The notes under the pieces were generated by a model that was given only the letters and a program-made list of their open reading frames with translations, had not been told where the DNA came from and searched no databases. The translations under genes were made by a program, and so were the position numbers. From positions 124,001-188,000 of the forward strand of contig CALYLX010000126.1 of NCBI GenBank assembly GCA_944990035.1: DNA of 64,000 bases. Direction: 5' to 3'. This document shows positions 24,172 to 34,408 of the stretch, in pieces (position 1 is the first letter of the stretch; every line of letters starts with the position of its first letter). The stretch is from Clitopilus passeckerianus. Taxonomy: Eukaryota > Basidiomycota > Agaricomycetes > Agaricales > Entolomataceae.

Positions 24172-24236
24172 CGGGTTAGGGTCATTTCCCCTTTCGGCAA
24201 TTTAGTCTTCCTTCAAACCACACCATCTCCCACTTC
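24172..24236 (+). repeat. Telobox element copy 2
   Basis: CGGGTTAGGGTCATTTCCCC then TTTCGGCAATTTAGTCTTCC and a C-rich CACACCATCTCCCAC tail. The GGTTACC core is altered to GGTCATT, as also happens in copy 9 (GGTTATT). Confidence 0.6.
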
Positions 24237-24503
24237 AAGCTTGGGACGGGTTGGTGGACGGAGGGAGACTGACTTGGGGGTTGGGGTTGGAGGAACGCTG
24301 ATGCATTATCAAGCACTATGTGAGTATCTGAGACTGTGGAGGAACCATATATCATCGAGGACAAAGACCAAAATTCGACTAAGTGGCTCAGTAATTCATA
24401 ACAGCGGCTCCATATATCTCCGAAACGAAGCTTCGATTTTTCTATGCCACTTGTGCGTGGTTGATACCTCAATCCACAAATCTTCGCAAGTTTGAGGATG
24501 GAA

Positions 24504-24582
24504 TAACGCGTTGGCAAGACTTCCTTCCAGCGATAACGCGTCCACGTGCGTGAAAATGACGCGTCGCGACGCGTTATTTTCC
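24504..24582 (+). promoter_or_regulatory. ACGCGT/CACGTG cluster, copy 1
   Basis: Two AACGCGT sites, CCACGTG, then TGACGCGTCGCGACGCGTTA followed by TTTTCC. ACGCGT is the MluI cell-cycle box of yeast MBF targets and CACGTG a classical E-box; use in this organism is inference. It lies 80-160 bases before the nucleotidyltransferase-like start at 24663, so it could be that gene's promoter. Similar clusters occur at 47,209 and 63,102. Confidence 0.5.
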
Positions 24583-24662
24583 TCATATAGGTCACGATTA
24601 GGTCGCAGTCCTGTGCCCCGGACTGTTCGGTTCCGGCTTGAAGCTCAAGTTGAACATAAACA

Positions 24663-26024
24663 ATGCTAGCAACCGTTCATACCTCGACTTCGCTATTACC
24701 CACTACTCCCGCCCCCTCGATCTGCCAGAACTTCGTCCCCTTTGGCAGAAATTTTCAACCCTTATCCGTACCCCAGCATACCACCATCGATAGCCCAAAA
24801 GATTCTAGGAACCTGTTCCCACAGAAATCACAGGTTCAAGTTTGGGAGAATGCACTGGACAATCTTCTTGTCAGCACGGACGACAGCCACTTAGCTGCCA
24901 CGGTTGAGCTTGGAGATACCACAGCCGCCGTGACCAAGCTGCACCCATGCGAGACTGAGGAAACCACATGCTTCTCAAAGCTTCAATCCCTACTTGCCTG
25001 TATTTGTCGGCGGATTGGCAGACATATCTATGCACATATTGAGTGCAGTTGGAGGAGCGTCACTCAAGAGGATCAGAGACGGGGGATTGAACTTCGCAAG
25101 AGGGAGGAGAAGGAGCATGGCGAAGACATCATCGTAAACGGTTCAGCCCAAACACCAACTACACCAACCAACCAGATGGGATCATCTAGTCCCTACTCCA
25201 ACTTCGGCACAAAGTCAATGGATCACCTGCAGGCGTCGCAGCCTGGACCAATGGTGAACTTACCGCTTTGGGAACGATACCAATCTGCACACGTCGCAAT
25301 TGACAACCTGATGCACTACATACTCGCATTCTGCTCTAAAGAGGATGCGTCATGTCGCAATCTTCGGACAGAGTTTGAAGTGGAAATACGTCCTTTTATC
25401 GAGGGTTTGCAACGAGCTTCCGTGGTTGCATACAGAGGGATATTCAAGGAATTCTTTCCTAGTAAGTCCCTCGAGATTGAGCTGTCGGCCTCGAGACGCA
25501 GAGAGGCAAAGGAACGTGTCCGTCCACTTGTGGAGCAAGCAGAAGCAACGTTGGAAGGTTTAAAGGAATGGGCTATCAGGTCCCGCGTGGAGGACCTTAG
25601 CATAGGAAGAATAGACGAAACTATCCGCGTCAAGGGCCAGGGAATCTGGGCGGCCGCCTTCAGAGAAAGGCAAGAAAGAGTCAACGCAGTGATCGCAAAA
25701 TTCACATATAACGGCAAACCACTTGGATACGTAGGCAGTATGAACACTGGATTCCGCGGCCCACACAAAGGAAAAACCCACTTCGATCCTAACGACTTTG
25801 ATGTCGACCTCTATGTCATTGACGAGCAGGAATACGAAAGGGAGAGATGCCGGAATCCAGAAAGCAGATTCATGGACAAAGATAAAATATTTCCGTCAGA
25901 AGAAGAAACACCGCATTTGATGGCATTCAGCGAAACGGTAGCTAGTGCATTAGCTCAAGAATTTCCCGGAGTCAAGACTGTTTTGGAGTCAACCGTTGTG
26001 CTCCGTAGGGTTCCACCTTGGTGA
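24663..26024 (+). CDS. Nucleotidyltransferase-like protein, probably frameshifted near the 3' end
   Basis: A single 453-codon frame without introns. The first about 200 residues are low in known motifs. A helical charged middle (about residues 205-345) precedes a Pol-beta-type nucleotidyltransferase core: GSMNTGFRGPHKGKTHFDPN directly followed by DFDVDLYVIDEQE. The GS motif and the DxD pair are the usual nucleotide- and metal-binding elements of this superfamily, which includes tRNA and poly(A) enzymes, antibiotic-modifying enzymes, CD-NTases and toxin-like enzymes. Which branch this is cannot be told by eye. The expected third carboxylate is not seen. The frame stops after VVLRRVPPW, while the next frame at once reads FHLGDAANEPLMAN followed by a GTGAGT donor. 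A one-base indel near 26,005-26,015 is therefore likely. Confidence 0.55.
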   Translation: MLATVHTSTSLLPTTPAPSICQNFVPFGRNFQPLSVPQHTTIDSPKDSRNLFPQKSQVQVWENALDNLLVSTDDSHLAATVELGDTTAAVTKLHPCETEETTCFSKLQSLLACICRRIGRHIYAHIECSWRSVTQEDQRRGIELRKREEKEHGEDIIVNGSAQTPTTPTNQMGSSSPYSNFGTKSMDHLQASQPGPMVNLPLWERYQSAHVAIDNLMHYILAFCSKEDASCRNLRTEFEVEIRPFIEGLQRASVVAYRGIFKEFFPSKSLEIELSASRRREAKERVRPLVEQAEATLEGLKEWAIRSRVEDLSIGRIDETIRVKGQGIWAAAFRERQERVNAVIAKFTYNGKPLGYVGSMNTGFRGPHKGKTHFDPNDFDVDLYVIDEQEYERERCRNPESRFMDKDKIFPSEEETPHLMAFSETVASALAQEFPGVKTVLESTVVLRRVPPW

Positions 26025-28051
26025 TGCTGCTAACGAACCTCTGATGGCAAATGTGAGTGCCGGTTTTTTTTGTCTTCCAAGCCTATCTGATGTTTAGTGC
26101 ACTGTAGGATTTGGATTACAGCGATATGATGTCATTTTCATGTACTTATTTTGAGAACCAAATCTACACCATGTCCAATTAGTCTGCTCGCACCGGAATC
26201 CTTGAGTTGCAACACCAGTCCACCGTCATCAAGTGGGCGGTCGCTGGTGCTTCGTGAGCACAGATACAGGAGAATATCGGGCGCGACCAGGGAATAGTGG
26301 AGGCTAAGGTAGGAACAGCGATGGGGTTCATAAGTAGTCGTAAGCCGTCATTGCCCCAAGAACTCCCATCCCTTTGCGTACGAATATCTGGCATGGGAGG
26401 CGGATATGTGGATCCTTACGACATGGCTGTAGCTGTTTGGCATTGAACTCGCGTAGACCGTATATAACGGGAGGGGTTTGAGAGAGTTTTAACGTATTCC
26501 TGGCAGGATGAATCAGTTCTCTGCTCGTAACGGGTGCCCACTTTAAGGGCCGACATGAGCTTACCTTTACCGATAGGATAGAGGAAAGACCGCAGCCTCC
26601 CGGCCCCGTCATTGCCACAAGAGCAAGTTTGAGGACTTGGGAAGCAAAGGTGTCCGATTTGACCTTTGGTTGGTCCTCAGCTTCCAATAGCCGTGGACCC
26701 AGCCGTAGACCGAGTGGCCACATAGATAGCTGAAGCCCTGTAGAAAGGGGGCCCGGTGCACCGCCGTCTGGTGCGTCATCGGTGAGCGCAGCAGCGTTAG
26801 CCGGAGATTCCAGGTGCGAGAAACGTTGTCCGGTCCCATGCTGAATCTCGACGCAGTTGATGATGATGATGGGGACCAAGGCTACACAGGCCCGGGAGGA
26901 TAACAACCTATTGTACGCGCTTCGTGCCCAATTGTCGAAGGGAATTTAGGTGTAGTTGGATCAGATCAGAGGCTGGGAGTGTACTGAGGGTGGGGCGAAC
27001 AAAAGTGTTCAACTGCGGCTCCTGAGTGGGGAGGTAAAGGCGTTGCTGTGACGAGAAGGGTGGGCGAAAGGCAAACAGAGAAGTGGCATTCCCATGTGAC
27101 GAATATCTGACTGTAATCCAGGAATGAGGATGGTATGCGAGTGGAGGGGCGAGCTAGCGGTAAATCCGTGTCGAACTGTCTTCAGGTTTCCTGATATTCA
27201 GGAACTCGATACAAAGACTTCTCGTTGGAATTGGGAGGCGGGGGGGATCTAATTCGACCGTTCGTCTTGTCCCGAAAGATCCGTATTAAAGTAGAATCTC
27301 AGCTGGAGAGGCCGGATGCTTTGGGGAAGGTGCGTTAGCAAGGTCTGATGCATGGGCAGTTGGCTCGTGGATGGTCGTTGAACGGCGAGCCCGTCCTTGC
27401 GAGTCCAGGTATATCTGGGCTCAATGCTGGTGTAGTCCATGCAGGTACCAGAGATTCGAGCTTCGACTATCGAATTCTAGTGAAAATCGCAACCTGTTGT
27501 ATCCGCTTCATGCCCGAATGTTGAACGGAGAATGTGAGCATGCTCTGTGCAGGCGGACGCAGCCGAAACCTCTGAAAGCCAGGGAAAGGGTGATAGAACG
27601 GCAGGAAGGACAACAAACTCCGTTATGCGAGTGAGATGTAGACCTTAACATTTCGGACGGTGGGCGGTTGGCTCAAGGCAGAAGCTTGGAGGATCTTGGT
27701 AAGCGGTCGCAAATGTTCGTGTGGAGGGGCTGCAAGTGTTATATTCCTTCAAGGACATGTAATGCGTTGAAAGGGTTTAAATCTCCCCAGCAGCCTGTAT
27801 GGCATATTACAAGAGCCCTGAAGCCATTTAGTGGTCGTGAAGCTGGACAAAGGTCGTGTATACTTACCTGTACAAGGTTGGCGATTCATCCCGTCCATCT
27901 CAAATCATCTGACCATTTTCCGAAGCTTTCCCCGCCTAGCTAGTCAAGGGAGAGATATCACAAGTTTGCTATCCAGATGGACGAGGAAGGTGTTGAAATC
28001 CTAGCTGAGCAAGAGAAACCAGTTGAGCGAGATTGAAGGGAGGCCAAGACT
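26025..28051 (-). pseudogene. Decayed minus-strand partner block, copy 3
   Basis: Left of telobox copy 3. It matches 47,250-48,870 over much of its length: REL-IHPARNT at about 26,500 against REL-IYPPRNT at about 47,360, and a 63-codon minus-strand frame at 27249-27440 beginning MDYTSIEPRY against MGYAGIELRH at 48087-48272. Two minus-strand pieces (26,328-26,906) contain VAMTGPGGCG, which recalls a P-loop but lacks the Lys. Frames are broken. No NLR sits directly left of this copy; the nucleotidyltransferase-like gene does. Confidence 0.35.
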
Positions 28052-28110
28052 TGGGTTAGGGTTACCATTTTTGGTGAAATTCTCCTTCCTTCGCACCATC
28101 ACCTTCTCCA
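28052..28110 (+). repeat. Telobox element copy 3
   Basis: TGGGTTAGGGTTACCATTTT, TGGTGAAATTCTCCTTCCTT, CGCACCATCACC. Preceded by AGTTGAGCGAGATTGAAGG, which is also found before copies 7 and 8. Confidence 0.75.
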
Positions 28111-29211
28111 TGTGTTCGAGTTTCCGTCCACAACGCTGGATATCTGCATCCAGATGATACAATAAGACGTTTCTTGTCATGACGGAGTCGTTTCACAACT
28201 AAATGTGGTTGGTCTTGAGTTCTGGGATCTCGCATTTGACGCAAGAGGCTATAGGTGAAAATCATGTTCCCCACCTTGCTCACAGGCTCATGCTACTTCT
28301 GCTTCAATCAGCTACTACAACTCATTCGAATCCCTAATCGAGGTTGAATTGCCCAAAACCTGCAATTACCAATGCGAACGGCAACCATCTGGTTTCACCA
28401 TGGCTTACAGGTTGCCACTTGGAGAATTCGCAGAGACCTTCCAACTCTCTGTCAAACAAGCTATTCCGCGTGCCACAGCTCCCTCTGACCGCCGAAGTCT
28501 GGCACATTCAAGTGTTACGCCATCTTTGACAGCGCTGATGCTCTGGCACTCCGGAAGGCTTGATCAAGGCTATAAGAGCTGCTGCTTATAGTTCACGGGC
28601 TGGTACTAGTCGCTTCTAAAGGTATATTGTTCGGAGTACTGCAGAGTTGGTGCCAGCCGTACCATGGAGGATGTGAATAGATGGAGAACCCCTCGAGCTG
28701 GGAAATATGAAGTACGCTCTCTGTTATTCCGGCTTAACACTGACTGACAAATGCCCAATAGCACGACGTCGCCACTACCTACTTCGTCTTACGAACTCAT
28801 GTACAGGGAATGTAATGATTGAACCCCAGTATTGGATCAGTGTACAATGGAGTCACATTTATGAAAGGAACCCAGCAGTTGAAGAAACAGTAGCTTTCCT
28901 AAAACTTTGACTACTATTTGCTCGTTTATGCGACGCCTTCGGCTTCAACCCGCATACACCTAATGGAGCGACGTTTATGGGCTCTGTGCGACTGCCTTGA
29001 ATGATTTCACAACGTCCCTCAATCGATATATATTGTACAACTTCCGACAAATTTCCCGTAACGAGATGGGTCGCGAGATGGAGAGGTGCTAAGCGCTGAT
29101 CAGACGAACCTCGTGCGTCGACCTCGTGTTTTTTTGGCTATACGGGCGCTTACTCGTACCTGGCCCCCATCTCTATTCTCTCAGCTAACCTTCAATCGTT
29201 CGTTGGTCGCG
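28111..29211. repeat. Upstream spacer module of NLR-C
   Basis: Non-coding spacer between telobox 3 and NLR-C. The section 28,490-28,870 is a diverged copy of 49,700-50,100: both contain ACGCC(A/G)TCTTTGA, CTCTGGCA(C/T)TCCGG and GTATATTG in the same order. The last 110 bases hold the NLR leader motifs: CCTCGTGCGTCGACCTCGTG at 29,110-29,129 and GGGCGCTTACT at 29,144-29,154. Confidence 0.5.
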
Positions 29212-31965
29212 ATGAAGTGGCTTGCAAGACTTCGGGGTCAGCAGAAGAAACCTCAAGTTGAAACATCTGACCAGCTGGATGGACCTGAACGATCAACAGA
29301 TTCACTTCCAACTACCGCCAAAACCCCCATCGACGCGGCATCATACAAACATCCCTCCACGCAGTCTCTTCCAGTCCCAAAAATGACGCGGTCTTCATCG
29401 AGTCCAGGGGTGTCTACAATCCATCCATTGAATCTGGAACCCATAAACCGATCTCACAGCTCGGAAGCCCACACATCTGCTCTTGCCCCGGGATCGGCTC
29501 TCATGTCGGTTGAGTCCAGTGCATTTACATCCGGGGGGGACCTCACGGTCAACGCAACTGTGAATCACAACTACGACAGGCCAGGTATATCATCAGGTAC
29601 TCACACCTCCACCTTCGCGGATCAGCGGGCTTACGCTGCCTCTAGATATACGTCAGATAATCCTGGATTGGCTGTCGCCCCTCAACTACCACGCCATTCA
29701 GAAAGATACTTTTGAAAAGGTTGCGAAAGGAACCGGGGAATGGCTTCTTCGCCGCGAAGACTTCAAGAGTTGGCTCTCGGGCACATCTGGAACGCTGTGG
29801 GGCGTTGGTATTCGTGAGTCATGTTACCGGCGTGTTTCTGACCACCTACTAATTGATTTCTTAGCTGGAGCGGGGAAAACGTGCCTTTCGTGCGTCGGAA
29901 ACACCCCTGTCTTTTGAAACTCGTCTGATTACGCCGCCCGTAGGTCCATTGTCATTAATCATATCAAACGAAAGATTCAAGATGTTCCCGGACAATCTCT
30001 GGAGAAACCTGGGCGCTCCTCCATTGTCGTCTATGCGTATTGCCGTTACAAGGATGACCTCTCGGCAACCCAAATTCTTACCTCGATATTAAGACAGCTC
30101 GTAGAGAGCTCTGGAGAAGCCGCACAATACGTCGAGGCGAAGCTTTACGAGCCCTGTATGAAGCAGAATACCAGCCTCGCCCCTTCTGAAGTCACGGTGG
30201 CAATCAAAGAGCTTGTTGCATCTTTGCCACAGGTCTTTATGGTTGTGGACGCACTCGACGAGCTACGCGATGAGGCCCGACATGAACTTGTCGGTGTTCT
30301 GGTCTCTCTGAGGGCTGCATTATTCATGACATCGCGGGAAATACGCCTCGAAATGCTGTCTTCTCATGACTTCTACATCCGACCTCCAGCCGAGGACTTC
30401 CTTACTTTTGTCACCAGCGAGGTGAACCGATATCCCAACCTTGCATCGTTATTCCGGGGCAAGGATGACGCACTGGGTCAAATTATTGACCAGGTGGAGA
30501 AACAATCAGATGGAATGTGAGCATGGGCCCCAATGGCAGCTTTAAATGTTTCTGATACCTTGCGCTCAGGTTTCTTCTTGCTGCCCTTCAACTTTCGGCA
30601 CTACGGCAGACAACAAATCTCAGCAATCTTCGAAAGCAAATCAAGACACTGCCTAAGACACTAAATGGGATGTACAGCTTGACTCTAGAGCGCATCATGG
30701 CTCATGAGGACGAAATGAAAATGCTGGCCCTCCAAGCAATCCTGTGGATCACCCACGCTACCCGTTCCCTTCGAATCGACGAGCTATTAGTGGCTCTCTC
30801 AATAGAACCCGACATTACTGAGCTTGACTCAGAAGCTCTCGCCAATGAAAGCATCCTCGTGTCAGCATGTTTCGGACTGATAACGGTTGAGTCAGAGAAT
30901 AGAACTGTGCGCTTAGTCCGTACGTAATATCATCTGCATGTTTGGTCAGTCGGAACTACTCTGAACGCGTCCGTAGACTTTACGGCTCAGGACTTTTTCA
31001 CTTCTCACCGCACGGGGATTTTTCAAGCACCACATGCTCATATAGCTTCCGTCTGTGCCACATATCTACAGCTTTCTAGATATGATTGGGAGGGCCTGGA
31101 TCGTGATCATAAATTCACTGAATTCGCAAGCTCGAGACCATTCTGCGACTATGCTTGCTGGAATCTTGGCCTTCACCTTGCCCAAATTCTGGCCGACCCC
31201 AATACTTCTGAGGGAATTCCCCCGGCTGTTTTACATTTTCTTCTTGGACAGCCTTCCTTGCTACTAGAAGTGGGTGACCGTCGGTATGGTCACTTGGATA
31301 TTGGCACAGCAGCCCATTTTGCAGCCTTCTATGGCCTTGTACCACAGATACATCAGCTCTCGGGAGATGTCAGCACATTCTCCGCTTCTGGGTATACACC
31401 CCTCTACTATGCATGTACCAGGGGCCATGAACATACGGTGGCCCATCTCCTCTCTAACTTCAAATTTGGGGTGAATGACATTGTGGCTTCCGGAGAGCAG
31501 ATGACACCCCTTCATGTGGTAGCCGATCGGGGACATGATTCCATTGTCAAGTTGCTCCTTGCCATCCCGGAAATTGATGTCAATGCGAAGCGGAGCAATG
31601 GAATGACTGCTCTTCACCTCAGTGCCAGTGCCACAGCAGAAGGTTGTGTCTCAGCTACGCAGGCGCTTCTCAGTTTTCCAGGCATACAGATTAATGCTCA
31701 GGATGAAGATGGATGGACCCCACTTCACCTCGCATGCTGGATGGGGTGTAAGCAAGGGGTCCAAATACTTCTTGACTCTCCCTGCATCGAGGTCAATGCC
31801 AAGACAACGAAAGACTGTGCTGGTAATAATAATCTGGCAGGCTCCACAGCACTTGACATTGCTACCAACGAGGGCTACGAGGATCTAGTTGCATTGTTCA
31901 AAGAGCGGGGATATAGAAACGATGACTCGGATGCAGATACCGTATCTGCCACACGGCCACTGTGA
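29212..31965 (+). CDS. NLR-C: NACHT-ankyrin protein, intact
   Basis: Exons 29212-29596, 29646-29813, 29865-29889, 29944-30516, 30570-30919 and 30977-31965 join to 829 codons with no stop. The head is MKWLARLRGQQKKPQVETS, then a Ser/Thr/Pro-rich stretch and the shared SALMSVESSAF ... DLTVNATVNHNY motif. Exon 2 ends LWGVGI; the 25 nt exon 3 gives GAGKTCLS; exon 4 has VYAYCRYKDDLSATQILTSI, Walker B-like MVVDALDEL and MTSREIRL. Exon 5 encodes the helical NACHT-associated segment, ending RLVR. Exon 6 opens HFTAQDFF and has about six ankyrin units (for example SGYTPLYYACTRGHEHTVAH), with C terminus DTVSATRPL. Position of the P-loop at the start of the ATPase and C-terminal repeats fit a STAND-type switch ATPase; the trigger and effector are unknown. 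Confidence 0.9.
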
Positions 31966-32606
31966 ACAATTTGTACCCATGTATCTCATCCATTCTGATC
32001 ACTTCGCAAGTCACCTCGTCGACATCGTCACTACTTTCGTATCCTTCACCAGCAGCCATTATTACCTATCGTAGTACTCTTTAAACCCTTGTTACATTTC
32101 CGTCAGTTAATCATTTATAAGGAGCGTGTAGGTATCGGCTGCATTTATCCAGCTTTGTGTAGGAGGAGATCACCTAGCTGGGTCCTCGAGAAGTTGGGCG
32201 CGTTTCCTCTGTTATTCGAGCAATGCTTCGAAAGGGGAGGAGCTGACTCTATAATGAGAGAATATCAGAGCTTCATGCCGCTCAGCAAGGGAGTTGGTAG
32301 TTATCAGAGTCAGCAACTTCCAGGGATAACCCAAATTCTATCGGGAGAGATAAACTGAAACACTAGTATTAGTGGTTGTGGAAGAATAGAGATTGAGTCT
32401 GAGCTTGCTCACGAAATTCATAGTTCATCTGACCGTGATACAGATGTGACGGCGAACTTCAAAGGCTGAATTTAACTGGGGGACAGTCGGAGCAAGAGTA
32501 GAATGTCAGAATGACGCGTGAGGGGAAACCAGAAAGCATTGTGGATTCAATAGACAAAGCACAGAGGAAAGCAGTTGGTTGAGGGTAGGAACGAAGGAGC
32601 CGGATT
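31966..32606 (-). pseudogene. Shortened minus-strand partner block, copy 4 (convergent with NLR-C)
   Basis: Only about 640 bases separate the NLR-C stop from telobox 4, against about 1.9 kb after NLR-D, E and F. The telobox-proximal part remains: minus-strand GATGAACTATGAATTTC followed by GTGAGCAAGC at about 32,410-32,440, and the counterpart of GGAAGTTGCTGACTCTG near 32,310. The middle of the block is missing, so this is a deletion copy. Confidence 0.4.
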
Positions 32607-32665
32607 CGGGTTAGGGTTACCATTTTCGGCCACATTCTCCTTCCTCTGCACCACCACCTCTCACT
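32607..32665 (+). repeat. Telobox element copy 4
   Basis: TCGGGTTAGGGTTACCATTT, TCGGCCACATTCTCCTTCCT, CTGCACCACCACCTCTCAC. Same orientation as all others. Confidence 0.75.
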
Positions 32666-34408
32666 TCTCTACTCATGTACACTGCGTACAGTAGTATCAA
32701 AGTACTGTCTACACTGATGCTGAGCTACCAGTTACCGCACCTCGAAACCCTCCTATGAGTCAGAACCGCCGCGAGGATCCATCCGTATCTCGATTGGAAT
32801 TACGCCGTCCGGGCCGTCGGCTTGGGTCTATGATTTCCCGCTCCGCATAGGAGAACACACCTCTAGCCTTCGTATGCTGCAGCTCCCAGGCTGGGTCAGG
32901 ACATTTCCGCTGGTTCTTTTACCCGCTCCTCGTTCCCACCCGAAGCATCCTAGCAACGCCTTCCCCTCATCAAGCCCTCTGTCATGGTGAGTCATGCAGA
33001 GCGAGCTTCGATTCAAGGCCTTCAGAGCTTCGCATAGTACGCATCCATTTGCTTGCGTTTCATCAAAGGTGTGTACTTTCTGCGCAGTATTTGACGAATG
33101 AAGCTGAGCTTAGCTTCGAACTCTTCTTCCAGGAGCTGAGACTGGTTTAGCGAGCCGGAACGATGGTTATTCATCTGTGTCGATATTCTGCTCACTGGAG
33201 AGTAGTAACGGGTGGACACAGCGGTGTTCTGGTTTAAAGGTATAGCTCATCTATTCGAGCCTCGACCAATACTTACAAACCGATGTCCGTTTGCTTGGCC
33301 ATAGTTACAAAAGCTTGCGACCGCGATAATCCGACCCCCTTGCAGTGCTCATGTAGTGGGCAGTCCGCCTTCCACCCGCCGAACCCGAGCGGATATCAGG
33401 TGTTGATCGCCTGCCATCCATCCCGTCCGCCTGTTGGATTATCGTCAGCTGTCGTCCTTCCACCATATTCCCCTCCACCCTTGCTTCACCCCATTCTGCC
33501 AAAGCTGCTTTATCACATAATCAGCCCAAGGATCCTTAACGTCCCCTTTCCTGCAGCCGGCTGTTATCCCTCCAAGACTATGCACCTGCCGGGTGGATTG
33601 TATCAGGACGGCAGCTTGGCTATGTTCCAGGATTTAAAGCTCAGCGACAAGAGGCTGGAGACGAAGGAGATTTTGATAGAAGTTCTCCCCGGCTCCTCCT
33701 CTGGATGGTGCCGTTGAAGGAAGGGAGAGACCGTTGATGCACGGGTGGGGTGGAGGCGGGAATCTCTTTGCAAGACTTGATAATTCACGAACCACTGGCG
33801 CTTGTTCAAGTGCCATCGGCTGCGTGATGGCTGGAGAAGGCGGAGGGAATTGAGATGAATGCTGAAGTGACGAGGCTGTGGCCTCAGTTTGTAAGTAATT
33901 CTCTCTTTCGATAAGACTACCATTGTCTCATTCGGAAGCCTTCAGTTCTAAGTTCTCGCTCTGGAGGCTTGATTATCGGCCATAAAAACATGTCGCTCGT
34001 GGTGCATGGATCAAGCCTTCTGGGTTCCTTGGAGGAAAATCGGCTAGAATATTGAGCTTAGAGGTCAGCGTAGAGAACTATCGGGGGGTACAAACAGCGG
34101 ATATCCCGGAATAGAGCCAGGCGGTATGAAGTAAGTCCTCCATGTTGTGGTTAAAAAGAAGCATCAGCTGACGAACACCAAGCAGCTTTAGGTTGCTGTC
34201 TATTTACTTCGTCTTACGAACTGTACACAGAATTGAATGATAACATCTAGACTATCGTACGATGGAACCGCACGACTGTAAGGATTTACGCGCCGAAGAG
34301 AGAATAGCATTGTGGTATTCACGGCACTTCACGGCACATGGAGATGCTGTTTTCGAGATTATCCGACGTCTCTAGGCGCAAACCGCATCCTCGGCCCGCC
34401 CCCTGAAC
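32666..34408. other. Spacer with small unsupported frames
   Basis: No gene can be supported. A 50-codon minus-strand frame within 33022-33219 (MNNHRSGSLNQSQLLEEEFE onward) looks protein-like but has no family match I know. A 144-codon plus frame at 33283-33717 is Pro/Ser-rich with no motif. The section 34,090-34,350 resembles 28,640-28,870 and 49,800-50,050, so it is part of the duplicated upstream module. Confidence 0.35.

Noticed and set aside
26328..26906. 192-codon minus frame with GPGGCG as a P-loop ATPase
   Set aside because: The Lys-Ser/Thr of Walker A is missing, no Walker B follows, and the counterpart near 47.4 kb is broken, so an ATPase claim is not supported.
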